Shown here: piece after piece, positions 1-6,511 of the stretch | How the letters are laid out: the number at the start of each line of letters is the position of its first letter | Numbering within the stretch: position 1 is the stretch's first letter | Position numbers and translations under genes: made by a program | NCBI GenBank assembly: GCA_030740295.1 | Contig: JASLXP010000285.1 | Span: forward strand, 1-12,306 | Source: Planctomycetota bacterium | GTDB lineage: Bacteria > Planctomycetota > PUPC01 > JACPCR01 | Length of the DNA stretch: 12,306 bases | Direction: 5' to 3' | The notes under the pieces: model-generated | The model's database searches: none | Told to the model about the DNA's origin: nothing | The model's input: the letters and a program-made list of their open reading frames with translations, nothing else

Positions 1-2540
1 CGCCGCACCGGGTCCTGCCCCATCTGATCAAGACGTTGAAGCGAGACGGGGCAAACTGGCTCTCCTTCTGGGCATACAAACCATTTTGGAAAAGCGCACT
101 GGCGGAAGGGCCGCGCACTGAATTCCTCGACAATCTGCTGGAACAGGGACACGCCGCGGGAATGGGGGTCGAGATCAGCGCTCCTCGATACAGCACTTCC
201 ACCGCCAGGGAACTGGGAAATTACGATTTCGAAATCTATCCACTCAAGGACGAGTCCTGTTGGCGCATCAGCACCGATAAGCACAAGGAAGCCTTCCGCA
301 AAAAATACGGGATGGAGACCCCCGCCAAGGTAGAGATGGACAAGCTGCAGTTGCCCGCGCACCACAACACTGTCCTGTTTCAGATGGACGAGTACACCAG
401 GCGCCTTCGCGAAATGGCAGACGCCGTCCGAGAGAAGAACAAGAAAGTCGTTCTCTCTGACCAGGTCAATGTCACTTCAATGACCAACGTGAGCGTGGGC
501 GGCCCTCACGACTGGGAACGCCATTCGGACTTCCTCGATTCGCTCTCCATGGATCTTTACGGGAGACCCACACCTTCGTGGAAGTATTACACGAAAATGA
601 TGCGGGCAACCTTCAATAACGAAAAGCCGATCATGATGTACTGGGGATGCGACCAGAGGCCGGAAACGGTCCGACCCAACATGGACTACCTGCTGATGTG
701 GGGCATCGACGGCCTGTTCCATTTCTCGCCCGGTTCGATCTTCACGCTCGTCTACGAAGAAGCAAAGAAGAACTACCGGCGCATCGATTACACCGGGCTT
801 GGAGACATGCTCGCCCAGTATGAGCCGGTCAGACACGTCGCCCTGCTTCGTGACCGGGAGGGACTGATCGATTCCATCAAGAGAGGATTGTGGACTACCG
901 GCGGCTCAGTATATGACGGCAGAATTCGGAACATTGTCACTAGCACGAGGCTCCAGGCGAACATCATCTTTTCCAAATACTTTTCGGTCGAGAATCTTAA
1001 AGCTTATCCCCTCCTTATCGTTGCTAACAATCCCGTCCTGTCCGACGGCTATGCGAAGGTGATTCAGGAATATCTCAGTGGTGGCGGCAAAGTCATCATC
1101 GAGGCAGAGGGTTTGCGCAATCCAATCATCCAGAAACTTACCAGGCTGAGTCCCAAAGGGGAGTTGTCGCAGAAGGCAGGAAAAACAAGCGGGCCTCACC
1201 CTTTCACCTATGACGGATACGCGATGCCTGTTGAGAACAAGGGCTCCGAGGTCGCCATGAAGTTCGAGACCGGCGAACCTGTGCTTTTCTCCAGGAACGT
1301 TGGCGAGGGCAGGATTCTTTTCACCCCACTCCTCCTCAGCGGAAAGGTGAGCTATCAGCCAGACATTGCTGAATTCGTGGAGGGTCTGGCACAGGAATTG
1401 GCCGGCAGACTGCCCATCGGTTTGAAGGGCGCCGGCGATTCGATCGATACGAATCTTCTCACGAACGGGAAGAACCACCTTCTTGCCGCTTACAATCGCG
1501 GGTTTAGCGACCAGACCGCGCAGGTGACTTTCACTGACTCGAAACTGCCGGAAATCCTGACCGATTTTTCAACCGGCGAACAGAAGGACTGCAAAGACGG
1601 CATGGAAGTCCGACTGCCCAGACGACAGGTCAGCTTCTTCCATGTTGGAGACCGAAAAGACATGGCATCGCCCGCGACCACCGAATTCTACCTGAAGAAC
1701 GCGCTCTGCTACTCCGGCGACCCAGGAGGAGCCGTTCTCGACCTCGTGGTGACGAAGGAGGTGGAGGAAGGCGAAGACGAACCGGTAAGAGAGAAGAAAG
1801 AGGGTGTGGGTTATATCGCAATCCTGACTGACAAAGGGAAGGAGTCCGAGAACCGGAAGGCCAGGGTCAAGGGAGACGAAGGAATCTATGCCGCCATACA
1901 CGGCAAGCGAAGGTTGCACGTAGACTTCATCTGGGACCTGAAGCCCAAGACAATCGCTTTCTACGACGCGGTCATCATTTCCCACATCGGCCATCAGGCG
2001 CTTCCTCCTGTCATGCAGAAAGGTTGGGAAGAAGTCATCCAGGAGTACGTCATTGAAGGCGGCTCTGTTCTGCTCTGTCACCATGCCACGGGTTATCCCT
2101 CCCTCTGCCGCCCGCCGTTCCCTCAGATTGGCGAGCCGACCGGCGCCTACATCTCGACGGTAAAGGACATGATCATCAAGGCCGCCCATCCGATCGCCAA
2201 CGCCGAAAGCCGCAAGAGGCGATTACCCGCCCTGGCGAAAGACCCGGCCTTCCAGGACCAATTGGAGGCAACAGTATTCCAGGTAGGCGGCATGTTCCGC
2301 TCCAGCTATCCCGACTACCTCCCCATCAAGCCAGGAGCTGACGGAAAGGCACTGGTGCAGGCATCGATGGTTAAGGGGATCGGCGGGGAACCGGTCGTCG
2401 TTGCCGGTAAGGTCGGCAAAGGAAAAGTCATCGTCTCAGGAATGGCACTGGGAGCGAAAGACAACACCGAAGACGGAGTGTCAAAAGGAGAGGAGAAGAT
2501 TCTGATCAATATGGCTTACTGGCTGACGGAGGATGAGTAG
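1..2540 (+). CDS. GH42-like TIM-barrel protein with trimerisation-type GATase-like and C-terminal ThuA-like domains (5' partial)
   Basis: The frame is open to the left edge (first whole codon at 3) and there is no Shine-Dalgarno site before the TTG at 36, so the true start is probably outside the window. Residues are numbered from that TTG. Residues 1-260 look like the end of a glycoside-hydrolase-type TIM barrel: the segment FQMDEYTRRL (115-124) resembles the acid/base region of GH42-like enzymes, and MWGIDGLFHF (221-230) a late barrel strand. Residues about 318-440 (YPLLIVANNPVLSDGYAKVI, then GGGKVIIEAEG and GEGRILFTPL) resemble the GH42 trimerisation, class-I-GATase-like fold. After a charged linker (574-590), residues 590-830 look ThuA-like: YDAVIISHIG (643-652), EGGSVLLCHHATGY (674-687), GKGKVIVSG (794-802). 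Likely role is handling of saccharides. Substrate and catalytic residues are not established. It is the first gene of a possible four-gene unit and its location cannot be judged without the N terminus. Confidence 0.7.
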   Translation, partial: PHRVLPHLIKTLKRDGANWLSFWAYKPFWKSALAEGPRTEFLDNLLEQGHAAGMGVEISAPRYSTSTARELGNYDFEIYPLKDESCWRISTDKHKEAFRKKYGMETPAKVEMDKLQLPAHHNTVLFQMDEYTRRLREMADAVREKNKKVVLSDQVNVTSMTNVSVGGPHDWERHSDFLDSLSMDLYGRPTPSWKYYTKMMRATFNNEKPIMMYWGCDQRPETVRPNMDYLLMWGIDGLFHFSPGSIFTLVYEEAKKNYRRIDYTGLGDMLAQYEPVRHVALLRDREGLIDSIKRGLWTTGGSVYDGRIRNIVTSTRLQANIIFSKYFSVENLKAYPLLIVANNPVLSDGYAKVIQEYLSGGGKVIIEAEGLRNPIIQKLTRLSPKGELSQKAGKTSGPHPFTYDGYAMPVENKGSEVAMKFETGEPVLFSRNVGEGRILFTPLLLSGKVSYQPDIAEFVEGLAQELAGRLPIGLKGAGDSIDTNLLTNGKNHLLAAYNRGFSDQTAQVTFTDSKLPEILTDFSTGEQKDCKDGMEVRLPRRQVSFFHVGDRKDMASPATTEFYLKNALCYSGDPGGAVLDLVVTKEVEEGEDEPVREKKEGVGYIAILTDKGKESENRKARVKGDEGIYAAIHGKRRLHVDFIWDLKPKTIAFYDAVIISHIGHQALPPVMQKGWEEVIQEYVIEGGSVLLCHHATGYPSLCRPPFPQIGEPTGAYISTVKDMIIKAAHPIANAESRKRRLPALAKDPAFQDQLEATVFQVGGMFRSSYPDYLPIKPGADGKALVQASMVKGIGGEPVVVAGKVGKGKVIVSGMALGAKDNTEDGVSKGEEKILINMAYWLTEDE

Positions 2541-2580
2541 ACATCATGCCGCGCGGCCACTCAAGCGTTGGGCTTCAAGA

Positions 2581-2690
2581 ATGAAGATCTTCTGTCCAAA
2601 GAATGGCGCGCCAAGCCAAATCACTGTGCTGGTCGAGAACAAGGTTGGTCTCGGCGGGATATGGAGACCCTCGATCTGGTGTTCAAGTAA
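2581..2690 (+). pseudogene. remnant of a galactose-binding (GH2-like) domain C-terminus, copy 1
   Basis: From ATG 2581 the frame reads a beta-sandwich-like tail, QITVLVENKVGLGGIWRP, of the kind seen in galactose-binding jelly rolls of GH2-like glycosidases. The frame then breaks. Compared with the copy at 3974-4024, one base is missing near 2674, and restoring it gives the ending S-H-L-V-F-K-stop (TAA at 2688-2690). Without it the frame runs on to TGA at 2707-2709, which overlaps the amidohydrolase start. The same frame is also open upstream to an ATG at 2533 that overlaps the end of the preceding gene. A real 42- or 58-residue peptide coupled to both neighbours is therefore possible, but the residue pattern and the frameshift favour a decayed fragment. 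Confidence 0.45.
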
Positions 2691-2691
2691 C
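2642..2691 (+). repeat. diverged intergenic direct repeat, copy 1 (partner at 3974-4024)
   Basis: About 50 bases are shared with 3974-4024: roughly 8 mismatches and one single-base gap by eye, best conserved at the start (ATCGGCGGG in the partner, CTCGGCGGG here) and at the end (GTGTTCAAGT in both). It lies between the left-edge gene and the amidohydrolase and ends just before the latter's ribosome-binding site. Confidence 0.7.
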
Positions 2692-2705
2692 AGAGGAAGA
2701 GACCC

Positions 2706-3950
2706 ATGAAGACCATTAGCAGAACAGAGAGAGACTTATTCGAGGCACTCAGGGACATTCCGGTGATCGACGCGCACGAACATCTGGTGCCGGAGTCAGC
2801 ACGTGTCAGTCGGAACGTAGACTTCTTCATACTTTTCTCCCACTACACGAGGGCCGATTTCATTTCGGCCGGGATGGATCCGGTGGTCTATGAGCGTCTG
2901 AAGGAAGACGATGCCATGCCACTTGACGAAAAATGGAACGCTTTCAGTCCTTTCTATTCGTCCATCCGACACGGGTCGTACGCCAGACCCGCGCAGATCT
3001 GGGTCAAGGATGTGCTCGGGCACAACGACCTCACGGAGGACAATTACCAGGAGGTCTCTGCAAAGCTCCAAGAGTCCAACAGAAAGGGTCTTTACGACCG
3101 CATCCTCAGAGAGATGTGCAACATCGAAACCGCTCTCGTGGTTAACCAAGCCTATCACGAGGAGTTCGATATGGGCCTGTTGAAGCCGCTCTGGCATGTG
3201 CCTCAGTACGCTACTGACACCGCAATACGCCAGTATTTGGATGGCCCACCGTCCGGAATGCAGCGAACGCTCGAAGGGTACCTCGATTGGGTAGAAGGAG
3301 AAGGTGAACGTTTGCGGCGGTGCGGAGTTTACGGGCTCAAGACGATCTGTTTTCAGTATCAGAAACCTGACATGAAGGAAGCTGAGACGCTATTCACTGA
3401 CCTGGCACGTGATGAAAATCTCCAAGCCCTGACCCCGCGCAAGACTCAGCTCTTGAAGGCGGTCATCTACGACCGGGCATTTGATTTCGCCCGGAAACAC
3501 GGCCTTACTGTGGCCTGCCATTCAGGAGTCTGGGGCGACTTCAGAGAATCGCATCCCTGTCACCTCATCCCCATGGCGACCGCGCACCCCGACGTGCGAT
3601 TCGACCTGTTTCACCTCGGCATGCCATTCGTGCGGGAGGCCCTCCTGATAGGCAAAATGTTCCCGAACGTATCGCTTAACATGTGCTGGAACACTATCGT
3701 GTCCCCAGAACAGACAGTTCGTATGCTGGACGAGTGCATAGACATGGTTCCGCTCAACAACGTGATCATTTTCGGCGCAGACTACAGTGTGTCGGTTGAG
3801 AAGGTGTATGGTCACCTCATCATGACGAAAGAGATCGTGAGCAGGGCTCTTGGTAAGCGGATCGACAGAGGACAGATGGACGTAGAGGAGGCCCTGAGGA
3901 TCGCGAAGCTGTGGTTCTATACCAACGCTGTCCAGATCTATAGCCTGTAG
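2706..3950 (+). CDS. amidohydrolase-superfamily (amidohydrolase-2/uronate isomerase-like) metal-dependent enzyme
   Basis: This 414-residue protein has the hallmarks of an amidohydrolase TIM barrel. The first strand carries DAHEHL (22-27) with the metal-binding pair H24 and H26. Later come K212 in YGLKTICFQ, H272 in ACHSG (a strand-5/6-type ligand), H303 in LFHLGMPF, and D359 in FGADYS, which fits the conserved strand-8 aspartate. The family hydrolyses, decarboxylates or isomerises C-N, C-O or C-C bonds. The closest feel is the amidohydrolase-2/uronate isomerase group, which would suit a uronic-acid pathway, but the substrate is unknown. There is no signal peptide, so it is probably cytoplasmic. 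The ATG is preceded by AGAGGA (2692-2697) at 8-base spacing. It is followed 111 bases later by an oxidoreductase on the same strand. The fold assignment is firm and the reaction is inferred. Confidence 0.85.
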   Translation: MKTISRTERDLFEALRDIPVIDAHEHLVPESARVSRNVDFFILFSHYTRADFISAGMDPVVYERLKEDDAMPLDEKWNAFSPFYSSIRHGSYARPAQIWVKDVLGHNDLTEDNYQEVSAKLQESNRKGLYDRILREMCNIETALVVNQAYHEEFDMGLLKPLWHVPQYATDTAIRQYLDGPPSGMQRTLEGYLDWVEGEGERLRRCGVYGLKTICFQYQKPDMKEAETLFTDLARDENLQALTPRKTQLLKAVIYDRAFDFARKHGLTVACHSGVWGDFRESHPCHLIPMATAHPDVRFDLFHLGMPFVREALLIGKMFPNVSLNMCWNTIVSPEQTVRMLDECIDMVPLNNVIIFGADYSVSVEKVYGHLIMTKEIVSRALGKRIDRGQMDVEEALRIAKLWFYTNAVQIYSL

Positions 3951-3973
3951 GATGCTGACACTTAGCTCCAGGC

Positions 3974-4023
3974 AGATTGGTATCGGCGGGAAATGGGAGC
4001 CCTCGCATCTCGTGTTCAAGTGA
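3974..4023 (+). pseudogene. remnant of a galactose-binding (GH2-like) domain C-terminus, copy 2
   Basis: The frame reads QIGIGGKWEPSHLVFK and stops at TGA 4021-4023. It is open back to an ATG at 3952, directly after the amidohydrolase stop, giving at most 23 codons. The GGxW.P...LVFK pattern matches the tail encoded at 2642-2690, and by my hand alignment the two DNA segments share about 42 of 51 columns. This is too short to be a domain. I read it as the 3' end of a lost gene, left immediately upstream of the ribosome-binding site of the next gene. Confidence 0.45.
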
Positions 4024-4024
4024 C
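3974..4024 (+). repeat. diverged intergenic direct repeat, copy 2 (partner at 2642-2691)
   Basis: This is the second copy of the roughly 50-base intergenic repeat, located between the amidohydrolase and the first oxidoreductase. It keeps an intact reading frame to its TGA stop, whereas copy 1 has lost one base. The sequence after the repeat (4025-4049) is not shared with copy 1, so the similarity stops at the coding end. Confidence 0.7.
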
Positions 4025-4061
4025 AACTGAAGATCTGCAACTGAAGTAAAGAGGAAAAATT

Positions 4062-5108
4062 ATGAGAACGTATCGATTGGCCATTATCGGCTTGGGTCGG
4101 ATGGGCAGCACCATCGATCAGGAGGTACTCGATTACCCGCCGGTAACGTTGCCCTACTCCGTTGCGGCTTCCTGCCAGGCAAGCGAGCGGCTTGAGCTTG
4201 TCGCCGGAGCGGACCTCTTGACCGAGAAGCGGAAAGCGTTTCAAGAGAAGTGGGGTACCCAAGCCCTCTACGAAGATTTCATCGAGATGATTGACAAGGA
4301 GAGCCCGGACGTCGTTGCCATCTGCACGAAGGGCGACAACCATGCAGAGCTTACCATCAAGGTCGCGGAGTCCGGCGTGCCCATGATTTTCTGCGAGAAA
4401 GCAATGGGGTGCTCAATGGCCGAAGCGGACGCCGCGAGGGATGCGGTTCGTAAGTCTGGTGCGAAGTATGTTACCGGCGTGCTTCACCGATGGGGCCCTC
4501 CGTATCAGGATCTTCGCCGTCGCATCGAAGCAGGAGAGATCGGTGTGCCCACGCATGCGGTTCAGTATGGGCAAAGGACTCTCCTGCACGGCCACGTTCA
4601 CTCCGTCAGCACGCTGATGTACTTTCTCGGCGATCCCAACGCGGTGAGCGTCTGGGGTGAATTGCTTCCACGGGATTTGGAGTTCGAAAATGGTCGTCTG
4701 GATAAAGATCCCACTGCGGTCTATCAGATTGAGTTCGACAACGGGACGGCAGCCTATCATGTCCCGGCCGGCCATCACGATTTCGAAGTCTACGGAACAG
4801 AAGGCGTTTTTCGATTGGCCAATAACGGAGTTCATCTTTCGATACGGAAAGCCCTGGACGAGGGCGGGCGATTCAAACCGTTCATGGAAACCACACTGCC
4901 GCCTCCGGCAGGTCCCCGCAGCGCGACAGTTAACATGCTTGAAGACCTGATAGGAGCCCACGAAGAGAATCGACCCACTCTCTGCGACATCGACCGGACC
5001 CACCACGGCATGGAGATCCTGTTCGCCATAGCGGAGTGCCATCAGTTGCGAGCGCAGAGGGTTCAGCTCCCCGTAACGAATCGTGAACGGTATATATTTC
5101 ACGTCTGA
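4062..5108 (+). CDS. Gfo/Idh/MocA-family NAD(P)-dependent oxidoreductase (first)
   Basis: This 348-residue protein has the usual length of the family, which oxidises or reduces sugars, inositols and their derivatives with NAD(P). The N-terminal Rossmann fold opens with IIGLGRMG (8-15), a GxGxxG dinucleotide-binding loop. The position usually occupied by the E-K-P motif reads CEKAMG (111-116): the likely catalytic K113 is kept but the proline is alanine. HGHVHSVSTLMYFLGD (176-191) matches the second family motif, with H180 as the probable active-site histidine. The C-terminal half is the alpha/beta substrate domain. The ATG has AGAGGA (4050-4055) six bases upstream. No signal peptide is seen, so it is probably cytoplasmic. 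It sits 95 bases before a second member of the same family. The two are too different to be a recent tandem duplicate and probably act at separate steps. The substrate is unknown. Confidence 0.9.
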   Translation: MRTYRLAIIGLGRMGSTIDQEVLDYPPVTLPYSVAASCQASERLELVAGADLLTEKRKAFQEKWGTQALYEDFIEMIDKESPDVVAICTKGDNHAELTIKVAESGVPMIFCEKAMGCSMAEADAARDAVRKSGAKYVTGVLHRWGPPYQDLRRRIEAGEIGVPTHAVQYGQRTLLHGHVHSVSTLMYFLGDPNAVSVWGELLPRDLEFENGRLDKDPTAVYQIEFDNGTAAYHVPAGHHDFEVYGTEGVFRLANNGVHLSIRKALDEGGRFKPFMETTLPPPAGPRSATVNMLEDLIGAHEENRPTLCDIDRTHHGMEILFAIAECHQLRAQRVQLPVTNRERYIFHV

Positions 5109-5190
5109 AGAATGTAACTTTTGATTCTGACACCATGCGACACGTGGCGGGGACGGCGCTTCGGCCATGCAAGCGACGACCTGCCCGGGA

Positions 5191-5197
5191 AAAGGAG
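5191..5197 (+). promoter_or_regulatory. ribosome-binding site that fixes the start of the second oxidoreductase
   Basis: AAAGGAG lies six bases before the ATG at 5204. It supports that start over an in-frame ATG at 5135, which would add 23 residues ahead of the Rossmann fold that do not look like part of the family. Confidence 0.75.
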
Positions 5198-5203
5198 ATT
5201 GCT

Positions 5204-6229
5204 ATGAGTTTCCGTTCTGCGTTTTTAGGTTGTGGTCCGCGAGCTAGAGCCCATGCACTGGCATACCAACAAATCACTCGCGGCCAGATTGTTGCCTTGT
5301 GTGATCTTGATGAAAAGCGGCTCGGTCCTTTTGGCGATGAGTTCGCGCCAAGTGCCACGCCGTACACCGACCTTGACCAGATGCTCGAGAACGAAAAGCC
5401 GGATCTGGTGCACTGTGTGACTGACCCAACACTTCGCGTCCCGCTTATGACCAGGCTGTCCGACGCGGGTGTGCCTGGCGTAATCGTGGAAAAGCCGGTC
5501 TGCATCGGCGCGAATGATTACAGGGCCTTGCGGAAGCTGGACGCCGAGACCGGGACCAAATTCGTCGTAAACCACCAGCTTCGTCACCACCCCAGATTCC
5601 TCGAACTTCTTGCCGATGTTCAGGAGGGCAAGATCGGCGAAGTCCGATGTATCGACGCGTCCTGCCGCCTGCCGATGTCTGGACAGGGATGCCACGTTCT
5701 CGATCTGATGTTTGCCTTTAACGGCTACGCCAGGGCCAAGACGGTTTTCGGTGCGTCGTCCGGGTACGACGACATCAACGGCACGCACCCCAGCCCGAAG
5801 GCCGCTGAATCTCTCATCACATTCGAGAACGGGGTCCGCGCCATGCTGATGGCCGGAGAAGGCGCACCGGAGTTTGAGGAAGGAGCACGTCACATGCACA
5901 AGCGCATTGCCGTCTACGGCACACACGGCTTCCGGCACTGGCGGATGAGCGGCTGGGAACGCTCACTCCCAGACGGCACGGTCGAGAAAGGCCCGCTGGT
6001 GTATGCCGATGAAGATGTCATCGGACAGGCCAACCACACCAATGCCATGTTCGACTGGCTTGAGGACGATGGAAAAGCGCACCCGTGCATCCTCGCCACC
6101 TCTCTTGATGAATGGCTTGTGATTCTTGCCGGGTACGCGAGCACGGTCGAAGCACGAGCGATCGAAATGCCTTTTGACCCGCCTGACGATCTGCTCGATC
6201 AGTTCAAGCAATTCGTCGGAGCGGAGTAG
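5204..6229 (+). CDS. Gfo/Idh/MocA-family NAD(P)-dependent oxidoreductase (second)
   Basis: With the start at 5204 the protein is 341 residues, typical for the family. It begins directly with the Rossmann strand and loop FLGCGPRA (7-14, G9-x-G11). The canonical E-K-P motif is present at 96-98 with catalytic K97. QGCHVLDLMF (161-170) carries the expected active-site H164 and D167. The middle and C-terminal parts form the substrate-binding beta-sheet domain. The predicted activity is NAD(P)-dependent oxidation or reduction of a sugar or cyclitol in the cytoplasm, with the substrate not predictable from sequence. It is the last gene of the rightward series, and the next gene faces it on the opposite strand. 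An upstream ATG at 5135 stays in frame but has no good ribosome-binding site and lengthens the protein ahead of the fold, so I rejected it. Confidence 0.9.
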   Translation: MSFRSAFLGCGPRARAHALAYQQITRGQIVALCDLDEKRLGPFGDEFAPSATPYTDLDQMLENEKPDLVHCVTDPTLRVPLMTRLSDAGVPGVIVEKPVCIGANDYRALRKLDAETGTKFVVNHQLRHHPRFLELLADVQEGKIGEVRCIDASCRLPMSGQGCHVLDLMFAFNGYARAKTVFGASSGYDDINGTHPSPKAAESLITFENGVRAMLMAGEGAPEFEEGARHMHKRIAVYGTHGFRHWRMSGWERSLPDGTVEKGPLVYADEDVIGQANHTNAMFDWLEDDGKAHPCILATSLDEWLVILAGYASTVEARAIEMPFDPPDDLLDQFKQFVGAE

Positions 6230-6368
6230 TTCGCTTCGCTGCCGAATGCTTGCCCAGGTCTCCGGCATTTGCCCCTCCAATACGGCGCAAAGATGTAAGG
6301 CTCTGTAGTAAAGATCTCCTGCTGAACTTCTGCGTTATGTGCGTGTACCCTTAATGAATTGAATTAAG

Positions 6369-6448
6369 TACCACGGATAGCAAAGCCATCCCACGGATGG
6401 TTTAAATCGCTCTAACTGATCCGTGGGATGGCTTTGCCATCTGTGGTA
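6369..6448. repeat. near-perfect 30-base inverted repeat with 20-base spacer
   Basis: The left arm is 6369-6398 and the right arm 6419-6448. The right arm's reverse complement matches the left at 28 of 30 positions. In rightward RNA one mismatch becomes a G-U pair and the other is A-C, so a very long stem could form. Within the left arm CCACGGAT occurs twice (6371-6378 and 6391-6398). The element is flanked by GAATT at 6361-6365 and 6450-6454 in the same orientation, which could be a target duplication. No U-run follows on the + strand. On the - strand a moderately T-rich stretch follows. It could be a dispersed palindromic or MITE-like element, a bidirectional terminator, or both. The pairing itself is certain. 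Confidence 0.8.
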
Positions 6449-6460
6449 AGAATTCCTCGG

Positions 6461-6479
6461 TTGCGGCCAGCGGCCGTAA
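6461..6479. terminator. short GC-rich hairpin at a convergent gene end
   Basis: The arms CGGCC and GGCCG close on the three-base loop AGC (core 6464-6476), and the stem extends to eight pairs in rightward RNA with one G-U. It sits 33 bases past the stop codon of the leftward gene. Neither side has a clear U-run, so an intrinsic terminator function is uncertain. Confidence 0.3.
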
Positions 6480-6511
6480 GGAGGGACATCCGCAAATGAC
6501 GAGTGCAACTT

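Larger units (their letters stand above)
6230..6511. other. convergent intergenic region
   Basis: These 282 bases separate two genes that end toward each other. I see no convincing gene. The region holds an AT-rich patch (about 6350-6368, with CTTAAT and ATTAAG as a small inverted pair), then the long inverted repeat at 6369-6448, then a small GC-rich hairpin at 6461-6479. A short TGCCG/CGGCA pair (6240-6244 and 6263-6267) follows the upstream stop codon but is too weak to call a terminator. Transcription from both sides presumably ends here. Confidence 0.6.

Noticed and set aside
3522..4343. 273-codon open frame on the - strand across the amidohydrolase/oxidoreductase junction
   Set aside because: It lies antisense to two well-supported genes, has no recognisable domain, and is explained by codon bias in the opposite strand.
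3951..5133. Shared GAT(G/T)CTGACAC at 3951-3961 and 5123-5133 as a second intergenic repeat
   Set aside because: Only about 10 of 11 bases match and the similarity does not extend, so chance is sufficient.
4413..5168. 251-codon open frame on the - strand over the first oxidoreductase
   Set aside because: It is the mirror of a clear Gfo/Idh/MocA gene and shows no family motif or convincing start.
5135..5203. N-terminal extension of the second oxidoreductase from ATG 5135
   Set aside because: The 23 extra residues precede the Rossmann fold, and AAAGGAG six bases before ATG 5204 is a far better start signal.
6371..6398. CRISPR-like repeat (CCACGGAT twice) in the convergent gap
   Set aside because: There are only two 8-base units, both inside one arm of a palindrome, with no regular spacers or cas genes.
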